From assembly GCA_947496835.1 (NCBI GenBank), contig CANMFV010000071.1:1-6032 (forward strand): a stretch of DNA of 6,032 nucleotides, given 5' to 3'. Source of the DNA: Flavobacteriales bacterium (GTDB lineage: Bacteria > Bacteroidota > Bacteroidia > Flavobacteriales_D > Crocinitomicaceae). The notes beneath the pieces are model-generated. The model saw only the letters and a program-made list of their open reading frames with translations. It made no database searches and was not told where the DNA came from. Both the position numbers and the translations under genes were made by a program. Of this stretch, positions 1 to 6,032 are shown piece after piece. How positions within the stretch are numbered: the first letter of the stretch is position 1; each line of letters starts with the position of its first letter.

Positions 1-300
1 TCCGGAACAAAATTAACATTGGAGCGCGAAATCGTTGGTGGTGTTCAAGTTGTTGAAGTAGAAACACCAGCTGTTATTTCATGTGCAAAAGGAATGGCGG
101 AACAACGCATTCCAAACATGAGAGGTATCATGGCAGCTCGTACGAAACCGTTGACGGTTATCCCTGCTGAAGAAATGGCCGATTTAAGTTGCTATGTTTC
201 TTACAACATGCCGAATGCGAAATCTTCGGTTAAAATGATTGATCCTAACAATATGGATGAGCTTGTCGCTCTATTGCATAACGAAGCTAAAGTAATTTAA
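1..300 (+). CDS. etfB: Electron transfer flavoprotein subunit beta, 3' part (partial)
   Basis: This is the C-terminal 99 residues of the ETF beta subunit; the frame is open to the left edge, so the gene starts outside the window (family members are usually about 250 residues). EtfB pairs with EtfA and binds AMP. The dimer passes electrons from flavin-dependent dehydrogenases, such as acyl-CoA dehydrogenases, to ETF:quinone oxidoreductase in the cytoplasm. The fragment shows the ETF-beta signature region: LEREIVGG (fragment residues 7-14), then an acidic stretch ending in TPAVIS (22-27), followed by RIPNMRGIMAARTKPL (36-51), the conserved region of the recognition-loop side. A TTG at 19 is in frame but lies inside the conserved domain and is not a real start. 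The TAA stop sits 10 bases before etfA, which confirms the usual etfB-etfA pairing. Identification is firm; only the missing 5' end is unknown. Confidence 0.95.
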   Translation, partial: SGTKLTLEREIVGGVQVVEVETPAVISCAKGMAEQRIPNMRGIMAARTKPLTVIPAEEMADLSCYVSYNMPNAKSSVKMIDPNNMDELVALLHNEAKVI

Positions 301-310
301 GAAAAAACGC

Positions 311-1252
311 ATGGTACTCGTATATATCAATTCAACAACTGGATTATCCAAAGCAGCTTTGGAAACAGTAACTTACGGTAAAAAAATAGGTGGTGATGTG
401 ACAGTCATTACCAACGGTTCATCAACGAGTGAGCAATTGGCTCAGTTAGGACAATACGGCGCATCAAAAGTATTAGTTGATCGTTCAGTTGATGGTGAAG
501 ACCCGCAACAATTGACTCGTTTAATCGCTGCTGTTGCCGATCAAATTGGAGCTTCAACCGTTATTTTCTCACATGACATTTATGGAAAAGCAGTAGCTCC
601 AAGACTTTCTGTTCGTATGAAAGCAGGACTAGTGGCTGGTGCCATTGCAATTCCAGAAGCTGATGGTTCCATTAAAGTGAATGTATTCTCGGGAAAAGCC
701 GTTGGATTCGTGAAAGTAGCTAGTGAAAAACAAATCATTTCTCTTTTACCAAATAGCATTCAACCTGAGCAATCTGGAAATTCTTGCAGTGTAGAAGAAA
801 TCAGTGGACACGCTGGTTCAAGTGCTATTCGCGTTTTAGAAACGAAAAAACCAGAAGGAAATATCCCGTTACCGGAAGCAGAATTGGTTGTTTCAGCTGG
901 ACGTGGATTAAAAGGTCCTGAAAACTGGGGAATGATTGAGGACTTAGCACAAGCACTTGGTGCAGCAACAGCATGCTCGAGACCAGTAGCAGATATTGGT
1001 TGGAGACCTCATCATGAACACGTTGGTCAAACTGGTGTTGCCATTCGTCCAAATTTATACATCGCAGCTGGAATTTCTGGTGCCATTCAACATTTGGCAG
1101 GAGTAAATGGCTCGAAAGTTATTGTCGTCATCAATACAGACACTGAAGCACCTTTCTTCAAAGCGGCAGATTATGGCGTTGTAGGAGATGCATTTGAAGT
1201 GATTCCAAGATTGACGGAAGCAGTAAAACGATTCAAAGCGACTCAACATTAA
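311..1252 (+). CDS. etfA: Electron transfer flavoprotein subunit alpha
   Basis: This gene encodes the FAD-binding subunit of the electron transfer flavoprotein, partner of the EtfB upstream. It has 313 residues, normal for the family. Residues 1 to about 180 form the N-terminal alpha/beta domain. The C-terminal FAD domain starts at GRGLKGPENW (197-206) and continues with CSRPVADIGW (222-231), GQTG (239-242), GISGAIQH (254-261), INTDTEAPFF (274-283) and ADYGVVGD (286-293). By family alignment, Arg224, Gln240, Thr241, His261, Asn275 and Asp293 are the expected FAD contacts, and all are present, so the protein should bind flavin. The start at 311 gives the usual short lead-in to the first beta strand (VLVYI) and lies 10 bases after the etfB stop. 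No Shine-Dalgarno site precedes it, only an A-rich stretch, as is normal in Bacteroidota. It is very probably co-transcribed with etfB. Confidence 0.97.
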   Translation: MVLVYINSTTGLSKAALETVTYGKKIGGDVTVITNGSSTSEQLAQLGQYGASKVLVDRSVDGEDPQQLTRLIAAVADQIGASTVIFSHDIYGKAVAPRLSVRMKAGLVAGAIAIPEADGSIKVNVFSGKAVGFVKVASEKQIISLLPNSIQPEQSGNSCSVEEISGHAGSSAIRVLETKKPEGNIPLPEAELVVSAGRGLKGPENWGMIEDLAQALGAATACSRPVADIGWRPHHEHVGQTGVAIRPNLYIAAGISGAIQHLAGVNGSKVIVVINTDTEAPFFKAADYGVVGDAFEVIPRLTEAVKRFKATQH

Positions 1253-1279
1253 TACGTATCTTCGTTAGAAACAAACCGT

Positions 1280-1870
1280 ATGCAAAAGGTCAAGTTGGAA
1301 ATTACCGGAATCGCTTACAGTCAAACTCAGTCTGGTTCTTACGTACTGACCCTTCTTGAGGTGGCAGGTAAACGAAAACTTCCAATTGTTATAGGTGGAT
1401 TCGAAGCACAAGCGATTGCTGTAGAATTAGAAAAAATGGTTCCATCTCGGCCACTTACCCACGATTTATTCAAATCTTTTTGTAAATCTTTTGGTGTTGA
1501 GGTGAAGGAAATTCTCATTTATAAATTCCACGAAGGCGTATTTTACTCAAAATTAATTTGTGAAAAGGACGGGCAACAATCAGAAATAGATAGCCGAACT
1601 TCTGACGCAATTGCCATTGGTGTGCGATTTAATGCCCCTATTTATACATTAGGAAAAATTTTAGATGAAGTAGGTGGAGCGGAAAATGCAACCGATGATT
1701 CTTTCGATTTTGATGAAGAAGAGGAAGATGATCACGCTTTTTCAGCAGAGGGGAATGAGTGGAAGGATGTTAATTTGGAGGAACTTTCTAAACAATTGAC
1801 AGAAGCGATTGAGAACGAAGATTATGAACTAGCCTCCAAAATACGTGATGAAATCAAACAACGCAGTTAA
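1280..1870 (+). CDS. Bifunctional nuclease family protein (DUF151/BFN) with C-terminal UVR motif
   Basis: The protein has 196 residues in three parts. Residues 1 to about 130 are a BFN (DUF151) domain with the family's conserved blocks: LPIVIGGFEAQAIAVELE (34-51), RPLTHDLF (57-64) and EIDSRTSDAIAIGVRFNAPIY (102-122, with Asp104, Arg106, Ser108 and Asp109). Residues 139-151 are an acidic linker (DDSFDFDEEEEDD). Residues 165-196 match a UVR motif, the short helical hairpin of UvrB and UvrC (LEELSKQLTEAIENEDYELA, then KIRDEI). A plant BFN protein has been reported to degrade both RNA and DNA; bacterial members are mostly untested, so nuclease activity is inferred. The UVR hairpin suggests a protein-protein contact, possibly with nucleotide excision repair or Clp-type partners, but this is not shown. 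The gene begins 27 bases after etfA and its end overlaps the permease gene by 23 bases. There is no signal peptide, so it is cytoplasmic. Confidence 0.93.
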   Translation: MQKVKLEITGIAYSQTQSGSYVLTLLEVAGKRKLPIVIGGFEAQAIAVELEKMVPSRPLTHDLFKSFCKSFGVEVKEILIYKFHEGVFYSKLICEKDGQQSEIDSRTSDAIAIGVRFNAPIYTLGKILDEVGGAENATDDSFDFDEEEEDDHAFSAEGNEWKDVNLEELSKQLTEAIENEDYELASKIRDEIKQRS

Positions 1871-3161
1871 TTCTTCCTTAGCAACCATAAAGTACAAATT
1901 AACGGCAATGAGCTTTTTACAGTTCTTTGTTTGGGGCGCTTGGTTAACAACAATCGGAACATATTGCACCGTTGGAAAAGGTTGGACTTTCGGTCAATTT
2001 GGTGCAATTTTCTCAACATTAGCTTTATCATCCATTTTGATGCCCTCAATTATTGGCATTATCGCTGATAAATGGATGCGCGCGGAAAGACTTTATGGCT
2101 TACTCCATCTTTGTTATGGCGCCATTTTATTATTGATTCCTCAACTAGATTTTCTTCAAAAAAACATTCCATTTTTCAACTCCATGCCAGAATATGATGT
2201 GCTTTACTGGCTCATCTTTGCAGGAATGATTTGCTACATGCCAACCATTTCTTTATCAAATTCTGTTTCATATAGGGTGTTAACAATGTTTAATGGAAAT
2301 GTCGTGAAGGATTTTCCTTCTATTCGCGTTTGGGGTACAATCGGATTTATCGCCGCAATGTGGGCCACAAACTTGACAGGAAGCAAGGATAACTCTATGC
2401 AATTTGTCATAGCTGGAGTAACAGCCATTTTATTAGGAATTTATTCATTTACACTTCCCGCCTGCTTACCAGAGGAAAAATCTACAGAGAGAAAATCATT
2501 GATTTCCATGCTCGGACTCGATGCATTTCGCTTATTTGCCAATTATAAAATGGCGCTCTTTTTTGTATTTTCCATGTTACTTGGAGCAGCATTGCAACTA
2601 TCAAATATGTATGGCGATGCGTTTTTAAGTGGATTTCCGAAGGGATCTGTAGTTGAAAAATATTCAACAATTATTTACTCCATTTCACAGTTTTCTGAGA
2701 CTGTATTTATTTTAACTATTCCCTATTTCCTTAAGCGTTTCGGGATGAAAAAGGTCATGTTGTTCGCATTGTTCGCTTGGGTTCTTCGATATGGATTCTT
2801 TGCTTTTGGAATGATTCCATTAGGAAGCGTTTTCATTGTGCTCTCTTGTATCGTTTATGGAATGGCATTTGATTTTTTCCTGATTTCAGGATCGATGTAC
2901 ATAGAAACAACCTCTGAACCAAGGTTGCGCTCAAGCGCTCAAGGTCTATTCATCATGATGACCAATGGTTTCGGTGCATACTTTGGAACAATGATCAGTA
3001 GTTGGGTTATCGATCGATATTTTACGTTATCAGATGGCAGCACCAATTGGCATTTTACTTGGGTGACATTTGCCTTGTATTGTCTGGTTGTTGCCGTTTT
3101 ATTTGGCTTTCTTTTCAAACATGAACATCGTCCGGAGGAAATCGATTCACTGAATCATTAA
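1848..3161 (+). CDS. nupG: NupG-type nucleoside permease (MFS, nucleoside:H+ symporter family)
   Basis: This is an inner-membrane nucleoside importer expected to use the proton gradient. It has 437 residues (E. coli NupG has about 418), is strongly hydrophobic, and fits 12 membrane segments. Stretches closely resemble remembered E. coli NupG/XapB: SFLQFFVWGAWLTTIG near the N-terminus, IIGIIADKWM, DFPSIRVWGTIGF (155-167), LLGLDAF-type loop (here MLGLDAF), FFVFSMLLGA, YSISQFSETVFILTIP, YGMAFDFFLISGS, and RSSAQGLFIMMTNGFG (361-376). I chose ATG 1848. A GTG at 1845 is also in frame, and the next ATG (1908) would remove the residues that precede SFLQF in E. coli NupG. The start lies inside the nuclease-family gene (23-base overlap), which suggests translational coupling. 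The stop overlaps that of the convergent response regulator. Assignment to the family is firm; NupG versus XapB-like substrate range cannot be decided. Confidence 0.93.
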   Translation: MKSNNAVNSSLATIKYKLTAMSFLQFFVWGAWLTTIGTYCTVGKGWTFGQFGAIFSTLALSSILMPSIIGIIADKWMRAERLYGLLHLCYGAILLLIPQLDFLQKNIPFFNSMPEYDVLYWLIFAGMICYMPTISLSNSVSYRVLTMFNGNVVKDFPSIRVWGTIGFIAAMWATNLTGSKDNSMQFVIAGVTAILLGIYSFTLPACLPEEKSTERKSLISMLGLDAFRLFANYKMALFFVFSMLLGAALQLSNMYGDAFLSGFPKGSVVEKYSTIIYSISQFSETVFILTIPYFLKRFGMKKVMLFALFAWVLRYGFFAFGMIPLGSVFIVLSCIVYGMAFDFFLISGSMYIETTSEPRLRSSAQGLFIMMTNGFGAYFGTMISSWVIDRYFTLSDGSTNWHFTWVTFALYCLVVAVLFGFLFKHEHRPEEIDSLNH

Positions 3162-3841
3162 GAAACAAATTTATACCCTACTCCACGAATAGAGAAAAAA
3201 TGTTGTGGGTTTTTCGGGTCCGTTTCGAATACCCTTCTAAATACTAAGATGTAATTATCGATTGTTCGCGTAGTTGGAAACTGATCTGTTCCCCATACCC
3301 TGTCTAGAATTTCATTTCTTGAAATTACTTTTTCTTCTTTCTCGTTAAATAGTGCCAACAACTCAATTTCTCGCTTTGAAAATTGATGAACTTCTAAACC
3401 ATCCGCACCTTGAACACTAAAGGTGGTGAAATCAATTCGAAACTCCCCAATTTTCATGTAATTCTGAGTTTCAGCACTAATCAGCCCGTGTGTTAAAATC
3501 TGAACTTTTAATAAAAATTCTTCTAGGTCGAAGGGTTTGGATAAATAGTCATTTGCGCCAAGTTTCAATCCTGTTACGCGGTCTGCAGTCGTCCCTTTTG
3601 CTGACAAGAATAATATTGGAGTGATCGCGTGTTTGCGTACCTCACGGCAAATATCAAAGCCATTTACATGTGGTAACATGACGTCCAAAATGATTAAGTC
3701 AAAATGAAATGGTTTTGAGAGAACATCTAACGCATGTTGGCCATCTGTAAAACATTGAACATGGTATCCTTCTATCTCCAAATTAAGAGAAATTAATTCA
3801 ATTAAACTTTGTTCATCTTCTACCAAACAAACACGCAGCAT
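3158..3841 (-). CDS. OmpR/PhoB-family DNA-binding response regulator
   Basis: This is a cytoplasmic transcription factor of a two-component system, 227 residues long, a typical OmpR-family length. The receiver domain (residues 1 to about 120) is complete: acidic pocket Glu8/Asp9, phosphoacceptor Asp53 in LIILDVMLP, switch residue Ser80 in LFLSAK, and Lys102 in LSKPFD. The winged-helix domain (about 128-227) contains the KREIELL helix, the RNEILDRVWG segment (175-184), the recognition helix region TRTIDNYILVFRRVF (191-205) and the C-terminal hairpin IRGVGYKF (218-225). No key residue is missing, so it should be phosphorylatable. No histidine kinase gene flanks it in the window: a permease converges on one side and a protease diverges on the other. 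The ATG at 3841-3839 starts directly with the first beta strand (LRVCLVED), so the start is well supported. Its target genes are unknown; the divergent protease is one candidate by position only. Confidence 0.95.
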   Translation of the reverse strand: MLRVCLVEDEQSLIELISLNLEIEGYHVQCFTDGQHALDVLSKPFHFDLIILDVMLPHVNGFDICREVRKHAITPILFLSAKGTTADRVTGLKLGANDYLSKPFDLEEFLLKVQILTHGLISAETQNYMKIGEFRIDFTTFSVQGADGLEVHQFSKREIELLALFNEKEEKVISRNEILDRVWGTDQFPTTRTIDNYILVFRRVFETDPKNPQHFFSIRGVGYKFVS

Positions 3842-3844
3842 ACC

Positions 3845-3874
3845 TTTGAAAATTAAGAAAAAGTTCTATTTTTG
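3845..3874 (+). promoter_or_regulatory. Predicted Bacteroidota-type promoter of the protease gene
   Basis: TTTG at 3845-3848 is followed after 18 bases by TATTTTTG at 3867-3874. This fits the Bacteroidota housekeeping consensus, a -33 TTG and a -7 TAnnTTTG about 17-23 bases apart. Transcription would begin near 3878-3881, leaving a leader of about 25 bases before the ATG at 3904. That leader is A-rich (ACAACAAA and TTAAACC), as is common before Bacteroidota starts. The -33 box lies only 4 bases from the start codon of the divergent response regulator. The TTTG is itself the end of a second -7-like match (TACCTTTG, 3841-3848) that has no TTG at the right distance. Confidence 0.65.
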
Positions 3875-3888
3875 AGGTGAAATTACAA

Positions 3889-3896
3889 CAAACCTA
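3889..3896 (-). promoter_or_regulatory. Possible -7 promoter element of the response regulator gene
   Basis: Read on the minus strand this site is TAGGTTTG, a full match to the Bacteroidota -7 motif TAnnTTTG. It lies about 48 bases upstream of the response regulator start and would give a leader of about 40 bases. There is no TTG at the expected -33 distance, which would fall in the first codons of the protease gene, so the promoter is either activator-dependent or the match is chance. If real, the two divergent transcription starts almost coincide near 3880. Confidence 0.35.
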
Positions 3897-3903
3897 TTAA
3901 ACC

Positions 3904-6032
3904 ATGAAAAAATTAGTACTCTCCTCATTGGTGTTGGTGATAATGGTGAGTTCGAATTTATTCGGACAATCCTATATGTCAGCTATCAATAAATTTGAAT
4001 TATCAAAGAACATTCCCATTAGAAGCGTTGAAGCGCCAGACCATACACAATTAGCAGAAGAAGATGCATTGAGAGATCGTCAAGGTCTACTTTACCGTAT
4101 TGGTGTTGCACGTTTAACAAATGTGAATACAGCGAATAGCGGTATTTGGACAACCTTAGCAAATGGCGACCGTCAATGGCAATTAATTGTAAGTGCTCCA
4201 GGTGCAGAAGCGATTAGTTTCTTATTTGAAACGTTTAAAATATATGGAGGTACCACATTGCGTATTCAAAACATGAAGGGACAAGACGTTCATGCGTTGA
4301 TGACCGCGTCGGATGTACAAGAACATTTTCGTCAAAACGCAGCATTATGTTTTGGAGATAAACTCTTACTTACGTTAGCAGAGCCAAAATATACGACTCC
4401 TTCCGAAATCGACATGGACCGAATCATGTACAATTACCGTTCAACTGGGAATCCAAATGCTCAAAAAATCAACGAGTCCGATGCCTGTGAAGTGAATGTG
4501 AACTGTACACCTGTTGGAGATGCTTGGCAAGATGAAAAGCGCGGTGTTGCTCGTATATATGTAGTAGAAGGCGCAGGAGCCGGATGGTGCTCTGGAACAT
4601 TGATTAACAATACAGCCTCAGACTGTAAACCTTACTTTTTAACAGCGCTACATTGCGGGGTGAATGCAACAACAGCAAACATGAATCAATGGAAATTCTA
4701 TTTTAAATACGAAGCTCCGACCTGTACGAATCCAACAACAGGTGGTTCACTCGCGAGTAACTTTATTACCGGATGCCTAAGAATCGCAGACTCTGGTGAC
4801 GGTGGAGGAAACTCTGGCTCAGATTTTCTACTCGTTAAATTGGGATCTGCAAGCAATGAAGCTTCGATTATCACTCAATTAAAATCTACCGCTTTTAATG
4901 CGTATTGGAATGGCTGGAATGCAAATACGGCGGCAACAACTGGAGGTGCAAGTATCCATCATCCAGCAGGTGATATTAAGAAAATCTCCACCTTTACTGG
5001 TAATACCATTAGCACGCAATGGGGATCTGCAGCTGGTTCACATTGGCGCGTAACATGGACTTCCAATTCCAATGGACACGGAGTAACAGAAGGTGGTTCT
5101 TCGGGATCTCCATTATTTAACGGTTCACAAGGATACGTTATCGGAACATTGACAGGTGGAGGGTCGTTTTGTACAGCTCTTTCTGCTCCCGACCAATATG
5201 GAAAAATGTCATTTCACTGGACAAATAACGGAACAGCGACGAATCGACAGTTGAAACCATGGTTGGATCCAACAAATTCAGGACTATTGCTATTCGCGGG
5301 ATCAAATGATCCATGTTCAGCGGTTGTACCAACAGCTCCTGTGGCAAACTTCGTAGCAAACACAACAAACATTGTCCCTGCGATAACAGTTCAATTTACG
5401 GATTTATCTACCGGACTCCCGACTTCTTGGGCATGGTCTATCTCACCAGCGTCAGGTTGGGCGTATGCAGCGGGAACGAATGCAACAAGTCAAAATCCAC
5501 AAGTTACATTTAATACTGTTGGACAATACACCGTAACCTTAACTGCAACAAACGCACAAGGATCTGACATTGAAACAAAACCAAATTACATCATCGTTGC
5601 AGCTTCAACAGGTCCATGTACTGGGTCATCAGCAACATGTGATGAGTTCATCAACAATGTAAACTTGAATACCATCAACAACACCTCAACATGTTCCACA
5701 GGTGGTTATGCAAATTATACTACCACAACAACAACGTTGGCGAAAGGTAGTCCTTACAGCTTGACCATTACACCGGGAACTCCTGGTCAAACAAATTCAG
5801 CATACACCGATGATGAAATTGCTGCTTGGATTGATTTCAACAACAACAATAGCTTCAATGATCCAGGTGAAGAAGTCGCTTACGTATTGGTTGGCGCGGG
5901 ATGGTCTAACACGTTTAACTTTACCGTTCCAACAACAGCAACAATCGGTAACGTAAGAATGCGCGTCAGAATTTCGTACTCCCCAGATGGTGCTATTGCT
6001 CCATGTGGACAAAGTACTTATGGAGAAGTAGA
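3904..6032 (+). CDS. Secreted lysyl-endopeptidase-like serine protease with PKD and GEVED domains (3' end cut off)
   Basis: The frame is open from ATG 3904 to the window edge, 709 complete codons with no stop. Residues 1-21 form a signal peptide (MKK, hydrophobic core, probable cut LFG|Q). Residues 22 to about 190 are a likely propeptide. The chymotrypsin-fold (S1) domain runs from about 195 to 465 and resembles Achromobacter lysyl endopeptidase: CEVNVNC (195-201), WCSGTLINN (228-236), YFLTALHCG with catalytic His250, SDFLLVKL with Asp307, SIHHPAGDIKKIS, and GVTEGGSSGSPLF with catalytic Ser400. Asp430 in APDQYG aligns with the Lys-specificity Asp. A PKD-type beta domain follows at about 477-566 (VANFVANTT to YTVTLTATN; the usual GDG turn is absent), then a GEVED domain (about 580 onward: DDEIAAWIDFNNN, PGEEV, VRMRVRISY, YGEV at the edge). 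The product is probably exported by Sec. A type IX secretion C-terminal domain beyond the edge is expected but not visible. Extracellular protein digestion is the likely role. Confidence 0.92.
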   Translation, partial: MKKLVLSSLVLVIMVSSNLFGQSYMSAINKFELSKNIPIRSVEAPDHTQLAEEDALRDRQGLLYRIGVARLTNVNTANSGIWTTLANGDRQWQLIVSAPGAEAISFLFETFKIYGGTTLRIQNMKGQDVHALMTASDVQEHFRQNAALCFGDKLLLTLAEPKYTTPSEIDMDRIMYNYRSTGNPNAQKINESDACEVNVNCTPVGDAWQDEKRGVARIYVVEGAGAGWCSGTLINNTASDCKPYFLTALHCGVNATTANMNQWKFYFKYEAPTCTNPTTGGSLASNFITGCLRIADSGDGGGNSGSDFLLVKLGSASNEASIITQLKSTAFNAYWNGWNANTAATTGGASIHHPAGDIKKISTFTGNTISTQWGSAAGSHWRVTWTSNSNGHGVTEGGSSGSPLFNGSQGYVIGTLTGGGSFCTALSAPDQYGKMSFHWTNNGTATNRQLKPWLDPTNSGLLLFAGSNDPCSAVVPTAPVANFVANTTNIVPAITVQFTDLSTGLPTSWAWSISPASGWAYAAGTNATSQNPQVTFNTVGQYTVTLTATNAQGSDIETKPNYIIVAASTGPCTGSSATCDEFINNVNLNTINNTSTCSTGGYANYTTTTTTLAKGSPYSLTITPGTPGQTNSAYTDDEIAAWIDFNNNNSFNDPGEEVAYVLVGAGWSNTFNFTVPTTATIGNVRMRVRISYSPDGAIAPCGQSTYGEV

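Noticed and set aside
825..1249. Minus-strand open frames opposite etfA (825-1052 and 1055-1249).
   Set aside because: They are shadows of the well-conserved FAD-binding domain coded on the plus strand.
3144..3156. Inverted repeat GATTCA-C-TGAATC at the end of the permease gene, considered as a terminator.
   Set aside because: The arms are short and AT-rich, at most five pairs once a real loop is allowed, with no T-run after it on either strand; it is also inside coding sequence.
3841..3848. TACCTTTG as a second -7 box for the protease.
   Set aside because: No TTG lies 17-23 bases upstream; its TTTG is better explained as the -33 element of the downstream match.
3874..3880. GAGGTGA, a seven-base match to a Shine-Dalgarno sequence upstream of the protease start.
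   Set aside because: It is 23 bases from the ATG, too far for ribosome positioning, and it overlaps the predicted transcription start. Bacteroidota genes rarely rely on such sites.
5138..5513. Short open frames on both strands (5138-5368 minus, 5313-5513 plus) inside the protease region.
   Set aside because: They are out of frame with the continuous protease frame, which shows clear domains throughout; their translations show no recognisable family or start signals.
5719..5735. ACA-rich run in the protease gene, considered as a tandem repeat.
   Set aside because: It is a few Thr codons in a Thr/Asn-rich linker region and is too short and imperfect to call a repeat.

Overview
The window reads as chromosomal DNA from a member of the Bacteroidota, most likely order Flavobacteriales. 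The support is threefold: moderately AT-rich genes without usable Shine-Dalgarno sites, a Bacteroidota-type promoter (TTTG-N18-TATTTTTG), and a secreted protease carrying PKD and GEVED domains, an architecture typical of this phylum. I cannot name the genus from sequence alone.

Layout. Positions 1-3161 (+ strand) hold a tight four-gene cluster: the 3' end of etfB, then etfA, a DUF151/BFN bifunctional-nuclease-family gene with a C-terminal UVR motif, and a NupG-type nucleoside permease. Gaps are 10 and 27 bases, and the last pair overlaps by 23 bases, so co-transcription from a promoter left of the window is likely. Positions 3158-3841 (- strand) hold an OmpR-family response regulator that converges on the permease; their stop codons share the tetranucleotide TTAA. 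Positions 3842-3903 are a 62-base divergent intergenic region with promoter signals on both strands. From 3904 to the window end (+ strand) runs a large open frame with no stop: a secreted lysyl-endopeptidase-like serine protease with signal peptide, propeptide, S1 catalytic domain, PKD domain and GEVED domain, cut by the window edge.

Function. EtfAB is a heterodimeric FAD/AMP electron carrier between flavin dehydrogenases and the quinone pool. Its neighbours, a putative nuclease and a nucleoside importer, have no obvious mechanistic tie to it, although both touch nucleic acid or nucleoside metabolism. The response regulator has no histidine kinase gene in the window. It is transcribed divergently from the protease, so it could control that gene, itself or distant targets; the sequence does not decide this.

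I found no RNA genes, mobile elements, CRISPR arrays or large repeats, and no clear undescribed system. The most specific observation is in the protease: compared with Achromobacter lysyl endopeptidase (as remembered), it keeps the catalytic triad, all six disulfide cysteines and the Lys-specificity Asp, but has Thr where the His next to the active site would be, plus one extra cysteine pair.
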